Source: Lachnospiraceae bacterium
GTDB lineage: Bacteria; Bacillota; Clostridia; Lachnospirales; Lachnospiraceae
Direction of reading: 5' to 3'
DNA: 55,362 bases
NCBI GenBank assembly: GCA_017449075.1
Contig: JAFSKG010000045.1
Coordinates: 1 to 55,362, forward strand
Every line of letters starts with the position of its first letter. Position 1 is the stretch's first letter. The notes below the pieces were generated by a model. The model ran no database searches and was not told the DNA's origin. It saw nothing but the letters and a program-made list of their open reading frames with translations. A program made the position numbers and the translations under genes. Of this stretch, positions 42,199-50,729 are shown one piece after another.

Positions 42199-43524
42199 CT
42201 ACTTATTTATCATCATCCCCAGCACTATATCATCCACCTCAGAGGAGCATTTTACTGACACCTCTGCCACATTGTCTATAGTCTTCTCTACATCTTCACA
42301 TACTATGCCATCATCCTTACTTACTCTCTTGCCTTTCATAGCAAGTCTTGATGAAAATATTGCTGTCTCAAGTCCGCTATATATCTTTAGTGCACAATCA
42401 GGTTTTGCGCCGTCGCAAATCATACCAGTGAGAGAGCCTACCATATTGTGAATGACTGCAGCTATGTCATTATAATCACCATCATAGAGATAGCAAATGC
42501 CGCATCCTGCACCAATTGATGCAACCATAGCACCGCAAAATGCTGAGAGTGTTCCAAACTTACTCTTTATGTAAATAGATATAAGATTTGAAACTGCAAG
42601 CGCTTTATACTTTTTCTCATCACTAACCTTCATATCTTTTGCATAAGAAATTATTGGCACGCTAAGTGTAATACCTTGGTTACCGCTTCCACTATTTGCA
42701 ACTACTGGAAATGGTGCTCCTGCCATACGCGCATCTGCCGCAGCTGTAGTTCTCATTATCGCTCTAGTTCTATTGGCATTGTGCATATTACCTGCTTCAA
42801 GAAGCCCTCGAATATTCTTACCAATAGATAATCCATAGTTACGAGAGAGACCTTCTTTACTAATTGCCATATTTAACTCTTCGGCTTTCTTAAGTATCTC
42901 TATATCATCATGCTCTACATCAAGATATTTGTCACAGAACACAACTATATCTTCTATGCTAAGTAACTCTGCAATCTCATGAGCTGGTATATGCTCCTCT
43001 TTGTTATTGGCATTGCCTTTATTTTCAAATGTCACTTTGTTATCAACTGTTATCTCAACAACATTTGTATGGGCATCTGCTATAGTGCAGCTTGCTTCGT
43101 GGCTCTTACCTTTTACAGTTACTTTTATATACAAAAGATTTGGCTCTTTCGATATGCCTACTTTTATCTTTCCATCCTTTATCATCTGCTCAGCTATAGT
43201 ATAATCTTCTTCTTTTACATCATTATTTACATTCAAAACATTTTTAGGGTCTCCGTGAGTAGCTCCTATGCCTGCAGCATAATTTACTCCCACCTTAGTG
43301 GTATTTGGAAGACCTGCCGACATGGCATTCTTAAGTATGTTCTTACTAGCTATGACGTCGATAGACTGAATCTCATCGCCAAGTTTTTTAATCTCGTTTG
43401 CAGCTACACTTGAGCAATATGACACGGCAGCTGGTTCGGTGCAGCCTGTGGCTACATACATATTCTCTCTTAAAATTCTTAAAATCTTTGGTTTCTTTTC
43501 ACTAATGTTTTGATCGTTAATCAT
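42199..43524 (-). CDS. cyuA: L-cysteine desulfidase family protein (CyuA/YhaM, UPF0597)
   Basis: Members break L-cysteine to pyruvate, ammonia and sulfide using an Fe-S centre related to serine dehydratase alpha. The 441-residue protein has the N-terminal V-A-T-G-C-T-E-P-A-A-V-S-Y-C segment, a central M-A-G-A-P-F-P-V-V-A-N-S-G-S-G-N-Q-G segment, and late cysteines in F-C-G-A-M-V-A-S-I-G-A-G-C-G-I-C and M-I-C-D-G-A-K-P-D-C. These are the conserved cluster-binding type residues. It stands alone, and its ribosome site AAAGGA belongs to a palindromic repeat. The sulfide it makes need not be linked to the BREX-like operon. Confidence 0.9.
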   Translation of the reverse strand: MINDQNISEKKPKILRILRENMYVATGCTEPAAVSYCSSVAANEIKKLGDEIQSIDVIASKNILKNAMSAGLPNTTKVGVNYAAGIGATHGDPKNVLNVNNDVKEEDYTIAEQMIKDGKIKVGISKEPNLLYIKVTVKGKSHEASCTIADAHTNVVEITVDNKVTFENKGNANNKEEHIPAHEIAELLSIEDIVVFCDKYLDVEHDDIEILKKAEELNMAISKEGLSRNYGLSIGKNIRGLLEAGNMHNANRTRAIMRTTAAADARMAGAPFPVVANSGSGNQGITLSVPIISYAKDMKVSDEKKYKALAVSNLISIYIKSKFGTLSAFCGAMVASIGAGCGICYLYDGDYNDIAAVIHNMVGSLTGMICDGAKPDCALKIYSGLETAIFSSRLAMKGKRVSKDDGIVCEDVEKTIDNVAEVSVKCSSEVDDIVLGMMINK

Positions 43525-43530
43525 ATTAGT

Positions 43531-43562
43531 CCTTTCGGGCGGATGATATTCGCCCCTACGTT
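43531..43562 (-). repeat. GTAGGGG palindromic repeat at the cyuA ribosome site
   Basis: The minus strand reads AACGTAGGGGCGAATATCATCCGCCCGAAAGG. GGGCG/CGCCC can pair around a nine-base loop. The AAAGG end is the cyuA ribosome site. It is the best-preserved copy of the family in this window. Confidence 0.65.
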
Positions 43563-43564
43563 AA

Positions 43565-43682
43565 CTCGCAAGTACAACATCGTGTGCCGATTTCCGAAAA
43601 ACGTTCAGATGCTTCGCATCTTCACGGAAATCTGGCATAGTGTTGTACTAAGCTCGTAAAACACACTCGCAAGTACAACATC
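43565..43682. repeat. Palindromic MITE-like element
   Basis: A 32-base arm (43565-43596) pairs imperfectly with 43625-43656, and the loop holds a nested GATGC-TTC-GCATC hairpin. The first 17 bases of the left arm, CTCGCAAGTACAACATC, recur in direct orientation at 43666-43682. No open frame covers it. It has the look of a small non-autonomous mobile palindrome. Confidence 0.7.
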
Positions 43683-43752
43683 TAATTATACCACAAAACT
43701 GCTAGATATAACATACCACAATATTGCCACATTTTATATAACGAAAATTGAG

Positions 43753-43758
43753 TATAAT
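43753..43758 (+). promoter_or_regulatory. -10 element only six bases before a start codon
   Basis: TATAAT ends six bases before the ATG at 43765, preceded by TTGAG. No convincing -35 at 17 bp is seen. Transcription would begin at or next to the start codon. Confidence 0.55.
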
Positions 43759-43764
43759 AAGAGT

Positions 43765-45501
43765 ATGAAAATTTTAAATATTAAAAAATTGAATATCGTT
43801 ATTCTTGCTACGGTGGTGGGATTTGCAAATATTGCGACATTTGCTGAGTCGAATATAATATATGCTCCAACTAGAGAGCAAACTGTAGCAGCAAATGCAC
43901 CTACCAAAGAAGTTTATAGCCCTTCGGCTCAGTCAAGTATCGTGACATCAGAGTCTATATCAGCGGCATCATATCCTCAAGATAGTATAGACTACGTAAA
44001 TATTCATAACCTTACTGAGAAAAATAACAACTTATATTGTTATGAAAATGGCGAGCCCGTTAGAAATGGCTGGCGTAAAATAAATCGTTTGTCATTTGCA
44101 CTATATGCTCCAGTAGATAATTTTAGTTATAGTTATATATGGGCTTACTTTGGTTCAAATGGAGCAGCATTAAAAGGAAGCAGCGGTTCAATCAAAAAGG
44201 CAAGAATCGGAAACTATACTTATTCGTTTAATGAATATGGTCAGCTCCTAACTGGTTTCTTTAACGAAAACGGCGAAATGTGGAATGAACTTATGGGAGA
44301 AGACCCATTTGATTTATTATATGATGGCGGAACATTATATCATTCATCAGACTTAAGTGGTGCAATGACATCAGGTTGGTATAAATTAAATTCAACTACT
44401 TCAAGATATCCAAATAAAACTTCTATATGGATGTATTTTAGTCCTAGCAACTTTAAAATCACCAGAGCAACTGGCGATAACTACAAGAGTTTAAATGTAG
44501 ATGGAAAAACTTATGCATTTGATGACAACGGCGTCATGCTCACAGGATTTGAAGCAACTCAGTATAACGAAGAGCACGGTGGCTCGTCAAAAGTTGTTTA
44601 CTTTGGAGAAGATGGTGCAGAAGTTAAAAATGGTTTCTACTATGTTGACTTATCAGATGACACAAATGCAGAAAGATTTGAAGACTATGAAGATTATGAT
44701 GAAGATATAACTATTTACCTTTCTAAAAATGGAATGGTATATAAAAACACAATTAAGAAAATCGGATCATCTTACTATGGTTTCGACTACAATGGTGTAG
44801 TATTAAAAGGCTTGACAGTGTGGAATGGTGGCGACTATGTCACTACGATAGATGTAGAAAATACTGATGCTAAAGATTTTATAATGAGTGGCAACTACTC
44901 TTCAAAATATAGTGGCTCAGGTTCTTTATCATCCGGCGACATACTACACTACTTTGATTCAAGAGGAAGAAGAGTTACTACTTCGGCAAGATTGGATTTT
45001 TCTGATGCTGCATATACCTACTCAGCAACAAATGGTGGTGCTTTAGAAGGCTCTCACAATGGTAAATACTACATCCACGGGCTAATGCTAAAACCTGTAA
45101 GTGGTGTAAAATATGGTGTATATATAGTTTCTCCTAACAAAACTGATTATAGTATGTCAGAATTAGTTAAGACTACCAATGTAGTAATAACTAATAGTGG
45201 CTCCGTAATATCATCTAAATCAGCACAAAAAGATGAAGATGATAATTATTGGTTGATATCTAGTAAGTCATTAATCAATATATACACTGTGCCTATAAAA
45301 GTTTCAGGCAGCACTTATTACTTTAAGAGCGAGAACTCAAATGGCAGAGAAGACTGGATAAAATTTGGAGAAAAGGATGCATATGGAAAGACCTGCGTAA
45401 CTGAAGTTCTCTCAAACGGCACAAGGGTTTCAGGTGGCGCTATAAGTGCTTATCAGACTACACTCAACTCAGAATCCGCAATGAATTTCAATATACACTA
45501 A
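43765..45501 (+). CDS. Secreted wall-binding-repeat protein, 578 residues
   Basis: A signal peptide (M-K-I-L-N-I-K-K, hydrophobic core, cleavage near F-A-E-S) directs export. The rest is a long array of wall-binding-type repeats. Examples are Y-C-Y-E-N-G-E-P-V-R-N-G-W, Y-I-W-A-Y-F-G-S-N-G, Y-S-F-N-E-Y-G-Q-L-L-T-G-F, Y-A-F-D-D-N-G-V-M-L-T-G-F and Y-G-F-D-Y-N-G-V-V-L-K-G-L. No catalytic domain is visible; the C-terminal 130 residues are a beta-rich region of unknown type. It is probably a structural or adhesive surface protein. It has no ribosome site and seems to be read from a leaderless transcript. The bidirectional terminator at 45514 closes it. Confidence 0.82.
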   Translation: MKILNIKKLNIVILATVVGFANIATFAESNIIYAPTREQTVAANAPTKEVYSPSAQSSIVTSESISAASYPQDSIDYVNIHNLTEKNNNLYCYENGEPVRNGWRKINRLSFALYAPVDNFSYSYIWAYFGSNGAALKGSSGSIKKARIGNYTYSFNEYGQLLTGFFNENGEMWNELMGEDPFDLLYDGGTLYHSSDLSGAMTSGWYKLNSTTSRYPNKTSIWMYFSPSNFKITRATGDNYKSLNVDGKTYAFDDNGVMLTGFEATQYNEEHGGSSKVVYFGEDGAEVKNGFYYVDLSDDTNAERFEDYEDYDEDITIYLSKNGMVYKNTIKKIGSSYYGFDYNGVVLKGLTVWNGGDYVTTIDVENTDAKDFIMSGNYSSKYSGSGSLSSGDILHYFDSRGRRVTTSARLDFSDAAYTYSATNGGALEGSHNGKYYIHGLMLKPVSGVKYGVYIVSPNKTDYSMSELVKTTNVVITNSGSVISSKSAQKDEDDNYWLISSKSLINIYTVPIKVSGSTYYFKSENSNGREDWIKFGEKDAYGKTCVTEVLSNGTRVSGGAISAYQTTLNSESAMNFNIH

Positions 45502-45513
45502 TATAAAATTTGC

Positions 45514-45552
45514 AAATAAATAGGGACGACTGATTCGTCCCTATTTTTATTT
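45514..45552. terminator. Bidirectional terminator
   Basis: AAATAGGGACGA, loop CTGAT, TCGTCCCTATTT with A-rich and T-rich flanks on both sides. It lies between two convergent genes and can serve both strands. Confidence 0.93.
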
Positions 45553-45567
45553 GTACTTTTTTATAAA

Positions 45568-46026
45568 TTAATCAGAGAATGTTGGATTTGGGAAGTAAGA
45601 TAATTCTTTATCAGAATCAACACTTCCTTTCATCTTGCTAAGGCAACTTATGTTTAAGTCCTTATCTACAGATAACTCATAAACTACATCATAAGCTATA
45701 TCTCCACCTTCCCAAGGTCTTCTGTAGGTAAATCTCAGATTTCGGTTTCCTTCTTTTGCGGCTTTGAAATAATAAGTAACTTTGTGTGGTGATCCAACTA
45801 AATCTTGATTATCGTTGAGTTTGTTCTCTTCTCTGTCAAAAACCACTTCGCCTTCACCATTTTCAAACTTGTACTCCCATGTATAACCTGTACTTGGATT
45901 AGTCTCAAATTCAAGTGCCATTACTTTTCCTTTTCCGAAACTTGCGTTTTGATTAGACTTTGTGCCACATGCAAATATCATAACTGCAATTGATAAAGCA
46001 AGTAACACTGATAAAAATTTTTTCAT
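45568..46026 (-). CDS. Chagasin-type (I42) cysteine-protease inhibitor, lipoprotein
   Basis: The 152-residue protein has a lipoprotein signal ending I-F-A-C (Cys20). Its mature domain matches the I42 family: E-T-N-P-S-T-G-Y-T-W (the NPTTGY loop), a central P-H-K-V-T-Y-Y-F-K-A loop, and F-T-Y-R-R-P-W-E (the RPW loop). These three loops wedge into papain-family active sites. It should be displayed on the cell surface, protecting the cell from host or own cysteine proteases. An AGGAG ribosome site precedes it. No cysteine protease gene is adjacent. Confidence 0.88.
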   Translation of the reverse strand: MKKFLSVLLALSIAVMIFACGTKSNQNASFGKGKVMALEFETNPSTGYTWEYKFENGEGEVVFDREENKLNDNQDLVGSPHKVTYYFKAAKEGNRNLRFTYRRPWEGGDIAYDVVYELSVDKDLNISCLSKMKGSVDSDKELSYFPNPTFSD

Positions 46027-46081
46027 ATTTTTTCTCCTCGTATAATATTTTGTAAACTAATTTATAATTAATAAACTAAAA

Positions 46082-47014
46082 TCAATCCTCATCCTTTTTC
46101 TTTTTCTTTACGGATTTTGCTTTCATCGGGTCCATTGGATCATTTACTACCACTTTTTTCTTTAAATAATCCACCTTAGTGTCTTCAACCTTTGCCTCCT
46201 CTGGTTTTCTTTTTGTTACAACCTTCACAGTACCATCTTCATTCATTCCAGTAGAAAAACTCTTTAATCCTACACCAGGCCCTGTGTATAATAGTTCTCT
46301 CTCTTCTTCTGAAAGTGGTCTATGTCTCCACAATATGTTGAATGGAACTTCTTTTCTAAATAACAATTTAGTATCTTCGTAGTTACCAATCCTTTCACCA
46401 TCATAATCTCTGTGGTTACTTAATACCCACTCTCTTCTATATGCCACCATAAAACCATCTTCATCAACTTCATATGTTTTGCCTTTGTATATATAGTCAT
46501 CGATCCCAGCTATCTTTTGGTATCTATCAATTGAGTACTCTTTTCCATTTACACTAACTTTAGTATAAAAACCTGTGTCATCTCTACCACTAACCACATA
46601 GGTGTCATTTCCATATTTGATAACTAGATTATCTCCCGAATAATTATACTTAGCTTTCTTATAATCAACCTTATCATAATCAATAGTTTCATCTGGGTAA
46701 GGCAAAAAAATCTCTTTCTTATTTCCTTCACTATCTACTTCAACTATATATAAAGGATCTTCTTCACTTGTGTATCTGACAGTTGTTTGTGGTACTACAT
46801 TTGTTTCTTCTTCAACAACATCATCTTCATGATCTTCTAAATCTTCAGGGTTTATAGTACTTCCTCCACCGCAACCTACCAAATTTGGTGTTACACTTTG
46901 TACATTTGCATCTGGGAGTGGGAGCACATAGTCAAAACTAGTAGCAAATGACATAAAACTCAAAAAACTAAATACTGCGCATACGATTAAAAGTAAAAAA
47001 ACACTTTTTTTCAT
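46082..47014 (-). CDS. Secreted protein of unknown function with lysine-rich tail
   Basis: I do not recognise this 310-residue protein. It has a signal peptide (hydrophobic residues 4-24, possible cleavage at S-F-A-T-S). A Glu/Asp/Val-rich linker follows and then a beta-rich region with repeated Y-x-V-x-G and D-D-G-F patterns, such as I-K-Y-G-N-D-T-Y-V-V-S-G and K-T-Y-E-V-D-E-D-G-F. The last 40 residues are Lys-rich and end K-K-K-K-K-D-E-D. The repeats recall degenerate wall-binding units but lack the aromatic pairs. TATAAT and AGGAG lie upstream of its ATG. Confidence 0.65.
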   Translation of the reverse strand: MKKSVFLLLIVCAVFSFLSFMSFATSFDYVLPLPDANVQSVTPNLVGCGGGSTINPEDLEDHEDDVVEEETNVVPQTTVRYTSEEDPLYIVEVDSEGNKKEIFLPYPDETIDYDKVDYKKAKYNYSGDNLVIKYGNDTYVVSGRDDTGFYTKVSVNGKEYSIDRYQKIAGIDDYIYKGKTYEVDEDGFMVAYRREWVLSNHRDYDGERIGNYEDTKLLFRKEVPFNILWRHRPLSEEERELLYTGPGVGLKSFSTGMNEDGTVKVVTKRKPEEAKVEDTKVDYLKKKVVVNDPMDPMKAKSVKKKKKDED

Positions 47015-47077
47015 AAACTTATTACTAACTCCTATAACATATTACAAATATATTATAGCATTTTATTATATAAAATG

Positions 47078-48385
47078 CTACTCTTCGCTAGCTTTTTTCT
47101 TCTGCATCTGGAATATAAACTCATCATTTGAGCCAGTTCTATCAAACATATCAAGTATCATCTCAATCGCATCTTCTTTTTTCTGGTCATTTACAAGTTT
47201 ATGGATATAATTTGCAACTTCTAATTCATTTGGTTTAAGAAGCAAATCATCTCTTCTAGTTCCACTCTTCTGTATATCTATGGCAGGGAATATTCTTCTC
47301 TCCTGAAGTTTTCTATCAAGCACTAATTCCATATTACCTGTACCCTTAAACTCTTCATAAATTACATCATCCATTCTTGAACCTGTATCTACAAGAGCAG
47401 TTGCAAGAATTGTAAGAGAGCCTCCTTCTTTCATATTTCTTGCAGCTCCAAAAAATTTTTTTGGCATATGAAGTGATGCAGGGTCAAGTCCGCCAGATAA
47501 GGTTCTTCCGCTTGCAGTGCAAGTCAAATTATATGCACGAGTTAACCTTGTAAGTGAGTCAAGTAGTATGACTACATCTTGCTTTTGTTCTACAAGTCTT
47601 TTCGCTCTCTCAACTACCATCTCAGCAACTCTCTTATGTCTCTCAGGCAACTCATCAAAAGTAGAATAAATTATCTCTACATTATCGCCCTTCACTTCAT
47701 CTTTCATATCAGTTACTTCTTCTGGTCTCTCATCGACTAATAATATCAACAAGTGTAAATCATTATTATACTTTAGTATAGATTTTGCTACTTGCTTAAG
47801 TAAAGTTGTCTTTCCTGCTTTTGGTGGTGAAACAATCAGTCCTCTTTGTCCTTTTCCTATAGGAGAAAGTAAATCTATAACTCTCATCGCAACTGTACTC
47901 TTATCACTGCTGTCAAGAAGTTTTAATTTTTTATCAGGGAAAACTGGTGTCAATTTTTCAAAACGAACTCTATTTTTAACTTTCTCAGCATCTACACCAT
48001 TAATCTCAAGTAAAGTTGTGAGAGCTGCATACTTCTCTCCTTCTCTCTGATGCTTCTTTATGCCCTTTAGAATATCTCCTGTACGAAGATCAAATCTATA
48101 TATCTGTTGATTTGACACATATACATCATCAACACCAGGTAAGAAGTTTTCACATCTTATAAAACCTACAGTCCTTTTAGAGTGCTCGCTCTCAAGTTCT
48201 ACGATTTCAAAAATACCTTCGCAGATTTCTCCTGCGTTGTCTGACGATTGCTTTGGCTCACTTTCATATGCCTCTATTAGCAAGTCAATGATTTCTCCTT
48301 TGGTCTTACTGCTAACTTTGAGGCCTTTTTCTTTTGCCATTTCTCTCAACTGGTCGACAGTTAGTGTTTCTAATTTTTCTCTCAT
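47078..48385 (-). CDS. rho: Transcription termination factor Rho
   Basis: Rho is the hexameric RNA-dependent ATPase that releases transcripts. This 435-residue protein has an N-terminal Rho-N/SAP-like helical domain ([15 protein letters not shown]) and a cold-shock-like RNA-binding domain with [12 protein letters not shown]. The RecA-type core has Walker [10 protein letters not shown], then [11 protein letters not shown], the Walker B region [15 protein letters not shown], and G-G-L-D-P-A-S-L. An AAGGAA ribosome site precedes it. It is divergent from the gene at 48443. Confidence 0.97.
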   Translation of the reverse strand: MREKLETLTVDQLREMAKEKGLKVSSKTKGEIIDLLIEAYESEPKQSSDNAGEICEGIFEIVELESEHSKRTVGFIRCENFLPGVDDVYVSNQQIYRFDLRTGDILKGIKKHQREGEKYAALTTLLEINGVDAEKVKNRVRFEKLTPVFPDKKLKLLDSSDKSTVAMRVIDLLSPIGKGQRGLIVSPPKAGKTTLLKQVAKSILKYNNDLHLLILLVDERPEEVTDMKDEVKGDNVEIIYSTFDELPERHKRVAEMVVERAKRLVEQKQDVVILLDSLTRLTRAYNLTCTASGRTLSGGLDPASLHMPKKFFGAARNMKEGGSLTILATALVDTGSRMDDVIYEEFKGTGNMELVLDRKLQERRIFPAIDIQKSGTRRDDLLLKPNELEVANYIHKLVNDQKKEDAIEMILDMFDRTGSNDEFIFQMQKKKASEE

Positions 48386-48424
48386 GATATTCCTTTCTAA
48401 TTACTTTACTTAATTTATATAAAT

Positions 48425-48433
48425 TGATATAAT
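48425..48433 (+). promoter_or_regulatory. Extended -10 promoter nine bases before a start codon
   Basis: TGATATAAT is a perfect extended -10 element. The expected start of transcription is within about three bases of the ATG at 48443, leaving almost no leader. Confidence 0.65.
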
Positions 48434-48442
48434 ATATGGGTT

Positions 48443-49072
48443 ATGAGTAATAAAAGATTAAAATATAAAAGAAAAATGTCAATCGGTGAAATTATCCTTA
48501 GATTCTTTTTCTGTTTTTTAATACCATATATATTGTTAAATGGAATTATTTTCTTCTTGTTTATTCAAACTCCTAAGATACAAGTAGTCGAGCAAGATTC
48601 AAAAGACTATGAAGAAAATAAAATTAAATTCTCTGTCAATTGTCTCCTACCAGTGACTGATGTAAAAACTTATTATCAGGAGTCTGAGATAGCATACTCT
48701 AAACTAGGAAGCGTATATATAATAAATGCGGACAACAATGGCGCTTACAAAATCAATGTAACAGCACTTAATAATTCAACTGCTAATTCCATCATTGAGA
48801 TAGACACTCAAGATAGTGTGCCACCTACTATAGACCTTGACAGTGCGGTAATCACCGGCAACACTTTAATAATATCTGTTCACGACAATCAATCTGGAAT
48901 AAATTATGATAATCTCTACGCTACTCTTGAAAATGGTACAAGATTAAATCCGACATATATAGACAAATCTTCAGGCACAGTTCAGTTTCAAATTACAGAA
49001 GGAAAAAAAGTAGTTGTGCATGTCGAAGACGATTTCGGAAATCACTCAGATACATCTTTTACAATCAGTTAA
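48443..49072 (+). CDS. Membrane-anchored protein with an Ig-like extracellular part
   Basis: The 209-residue protein has a short basic N-terminus, then one hydrophobic segment (about residues 14-42, I-G-E-I-I-L-R-F-F-F and onward), then a beta-rich extracellular region. That region contains D-S-V-P-P-T-I-D-L-D-S, V-H-D-N-Q-S-G-I and V-E-D-D-F-G-N-H-S-D-T, the spacing seen in bacterial Ig-like domains. No enzymatic motif is seen. It has no ribosome site and seems to come from a near-leaderless transcript. A strong terminator follows. Confidence 0.7.
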   Translation: MSNKRLKYKRKMSIGEIILRFFFCFLIPYILLNGIIFFLFIQTPKIQVVEQDSKDYEENKIKFSVNCLLPVTDVKTYYQESEIAYSKLGSVYIINADNNGAYKINVTALNNSTANSIIEIDTQDSVPPTIDLDSAVITGNTLIISVHDNQSGINYDNLYATLENGTRLNPTYIDKSSGTVQFQITEGKKVVVHVEDDFGNHSDTSFTIS

Positions 49073-49094
49073 TTTTAAGATTTTTTATAACAAT

Positions 49095-49121
49095 GGCTGC
49101 CTATCACTAGGCAGCCTTTTT
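49095..49121 (+). terminator. Rho-independent terminator of the 48443 gene
   Basis: GGCTGCCTA, loop TCAC, TAGGCAGCC form a nine-pair stem followed by TTTTTATA on the plus strand. Confidence 0.94.
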
Positions 49122-49126
49122 ATATA

Positions 49127-50701
49127 TTAAGCTTTTGGTCCAGCATTCTTAATCTCTGCTGGCATATTTGGATATTTCTTATCGAAATTATCTTTAAACA
49201 TCTTTGCAAGTTTCTTTGCTTGCTCATCATAAGCATTTTTATCCTTCCAAGTATCCTTTGGATTTAAAATGTCAGATGGGCAATCAGCTATCTCTTTTGG
49301 AATGTCAACATTAAATATATCATCATGCATAAATTCTGCCTTCTCTATGCTTCCATTTAAAGCAGCAGTAACCATAGCACGAGTATATTTAAGTTTCATA
49401 CGGCTACCTACACCATATGGACCGCCAGTCCAACCAGTATTTACAAGATAAACTTTTGTGTTGTACTTATCAAGTCTCTCTCCAAGCATTTCTGCATATT
49501 TCTCTGCTGGAAGTGGCATAAATGGCTCACCAAACAAAGTTGAGAATGTAGGTTGTGGTTCTGTAACTCCTCTCTCAGTTCCTGCAAGTTTTGAAGTAAA
49601 TCCTGTTACGAAATGATACATAGCTGCATTTTTATCAAGTCTTGATATAGGAGGTAATACTCCAAATGCATCAGCAGTTAAGAATATAACAACCTTTGGT
49701 ATGCCACCAACGCCAGGTATTTGTGAATTTGAAATATATTCTACAGGATAACCTACTCTTGTATTCTCTGTGATGCTTCCATCTGAATAATCACACTTAC
49801 GAGTCTTCTCATCCATCACAACATTTTCTACGAGTGATCCAAATTTAATCGCGTGATAAATTTCTGGTTCGTTCTCTTCTTTCAAATCTATACATTTAGC
49901 ATAGCATCCGCCTTCAAAGTTAAATACTCCATCAGCTGACCAACCGTGCTCATCATCTCCTATAAGTTTTCTATTTGGGTCTGCTGATAAAGTTGTCTTT
50001 CCAGTTCCAGAAAGTCCAAAGAACACTGCTGTCTCATGTGTTTGTGGATCCATATTTGAAGAACAGTGCATAGGAAGTATGTTGTCTTCAACTGGCATTA
50101 CATAATTCATTATGCTAAATACTGACTTCTTTATCTCACCAGAATAAGCAGAACCTGCAATCACTGCAGTACTCTTTTCATAGTCAATCATAATTGCTGC
50201 TTCAGAATTGATTCCAAGTGCCTTAGCATCAAGTTTAAGACCTGGTGCAACTAAGATAGTCCAATCTGGATTTCCATAATTCTTAAATTCGTCATCACTT
50301 GGACGAACAAGAAGTTGATGAATGAACAAATTTTGGCAAGCGAGTTCATTTATAATTCTAAATTTTCTTCTATGCTTTGTATCAGCACCAGCAAATCCAT
50401 CAAATACAAATACATCTTTGCCATTCAAAAACTCTATGATTTGATCTCTAATCTTATCAAATGTCTCTCTTGTTGTTGGGACATTTACTGAGCCCCATGC
50501 TATCTTTCCATGAACTCCTTCAGAATCAACTATATATTTATCTTTTGGAGAACGACCAGTATACTTACCAGTCTTTATAAGGAGTGCTCCTGTCTCAGTT
50601 AATACTCCTTCTCCTCTCTTCACAGCCTCTTCTACAAGAACAGCTGGAGCTAAATTCTTATAAACATTTTTCGCTTTAATTTTGCTTAAAAAATCTTCCA
50701 T
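49127..50701 (-). CDS. pckA: Phosphoenolpyruvate carboxykinase (ATP)
   Basis: PckA interconverts oxaloacetate and PEP with ATP/ADP. In anaerobes it often runs toward oxaloacetate. The start at 50701 has GGAGGG upstream; the longer frame to 50719 includes that ribosome site. The 524-residue protein has the kinase-1a loop G-L-S-G-T-G-K-T-T-L-S-A-D-P, the metal site L-I-G-D-D-E-H-G-W, the T-G-R-S-P-K-D-K substrate segment near the N-terminus, and F-T-S-K-L-A-G-T-E-R-G near the middle. It is 28 bp downstream of the carboxypeptidase-like gene. Confidence 0.97.
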   Translation of the reverse strand: MEDFLSKIKAKNVYKNLAPAVLVEEAVKRGEGVLTETGALLIKTGKYTGRSPKDKYIVDSEGVHGKIAWGSVNVPTTRETFDKIRDQIIEFLNGKDVFVFDGFAGADTKHRRKFRIINELACQNLFIHQLLVRPSDDEFKNYGNPDWTILVAPGLKLDAKALGINSEAAIMIDYEKSTAVIAGSAYSGEIKKSVFSIMNYVMPVEDNILPMHCSSNMDPQTHETAVFFGLSGTGKTTLSADPNRKLIGDDEHGWSADGVFNFEGGCYAKCIDLKEENEPEIYHAIKFGSLVENVVMDEKTRKCDYSDGSITENTRVGYPVEYISNSQIPGVGGIPKVVIFLTADAFGVLPPISRLDKNAAMYHFVTGFTSKLAGTERGVTEPQPTFSTLFGEPFMPLPAEKYAEMLGERLDKYNTKVYLVNTGWTGGPYGVGSRMKLKYTRAMVTAALNGSIEKAEFMHDDIFNVDIPKEIADCPSDILNPKDTWKDKNAYDEQAKKLAKMFKDNFDKKYPNMPAEIKNAGPKA

Positions 50702-50729
50702 AATTTTATCCCTCCACATTAATTATATA

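Noticed and set aside
42199-43524. Link between the L-cysteine desulfidase and the sulfur chemistry of the BREX-like operon
   Set aside because: It lies about 4 kb from the operon, beyond several unrelated genes, and the family is a general cysteine-degrading enzyme; the operon already has its own desulfurase.
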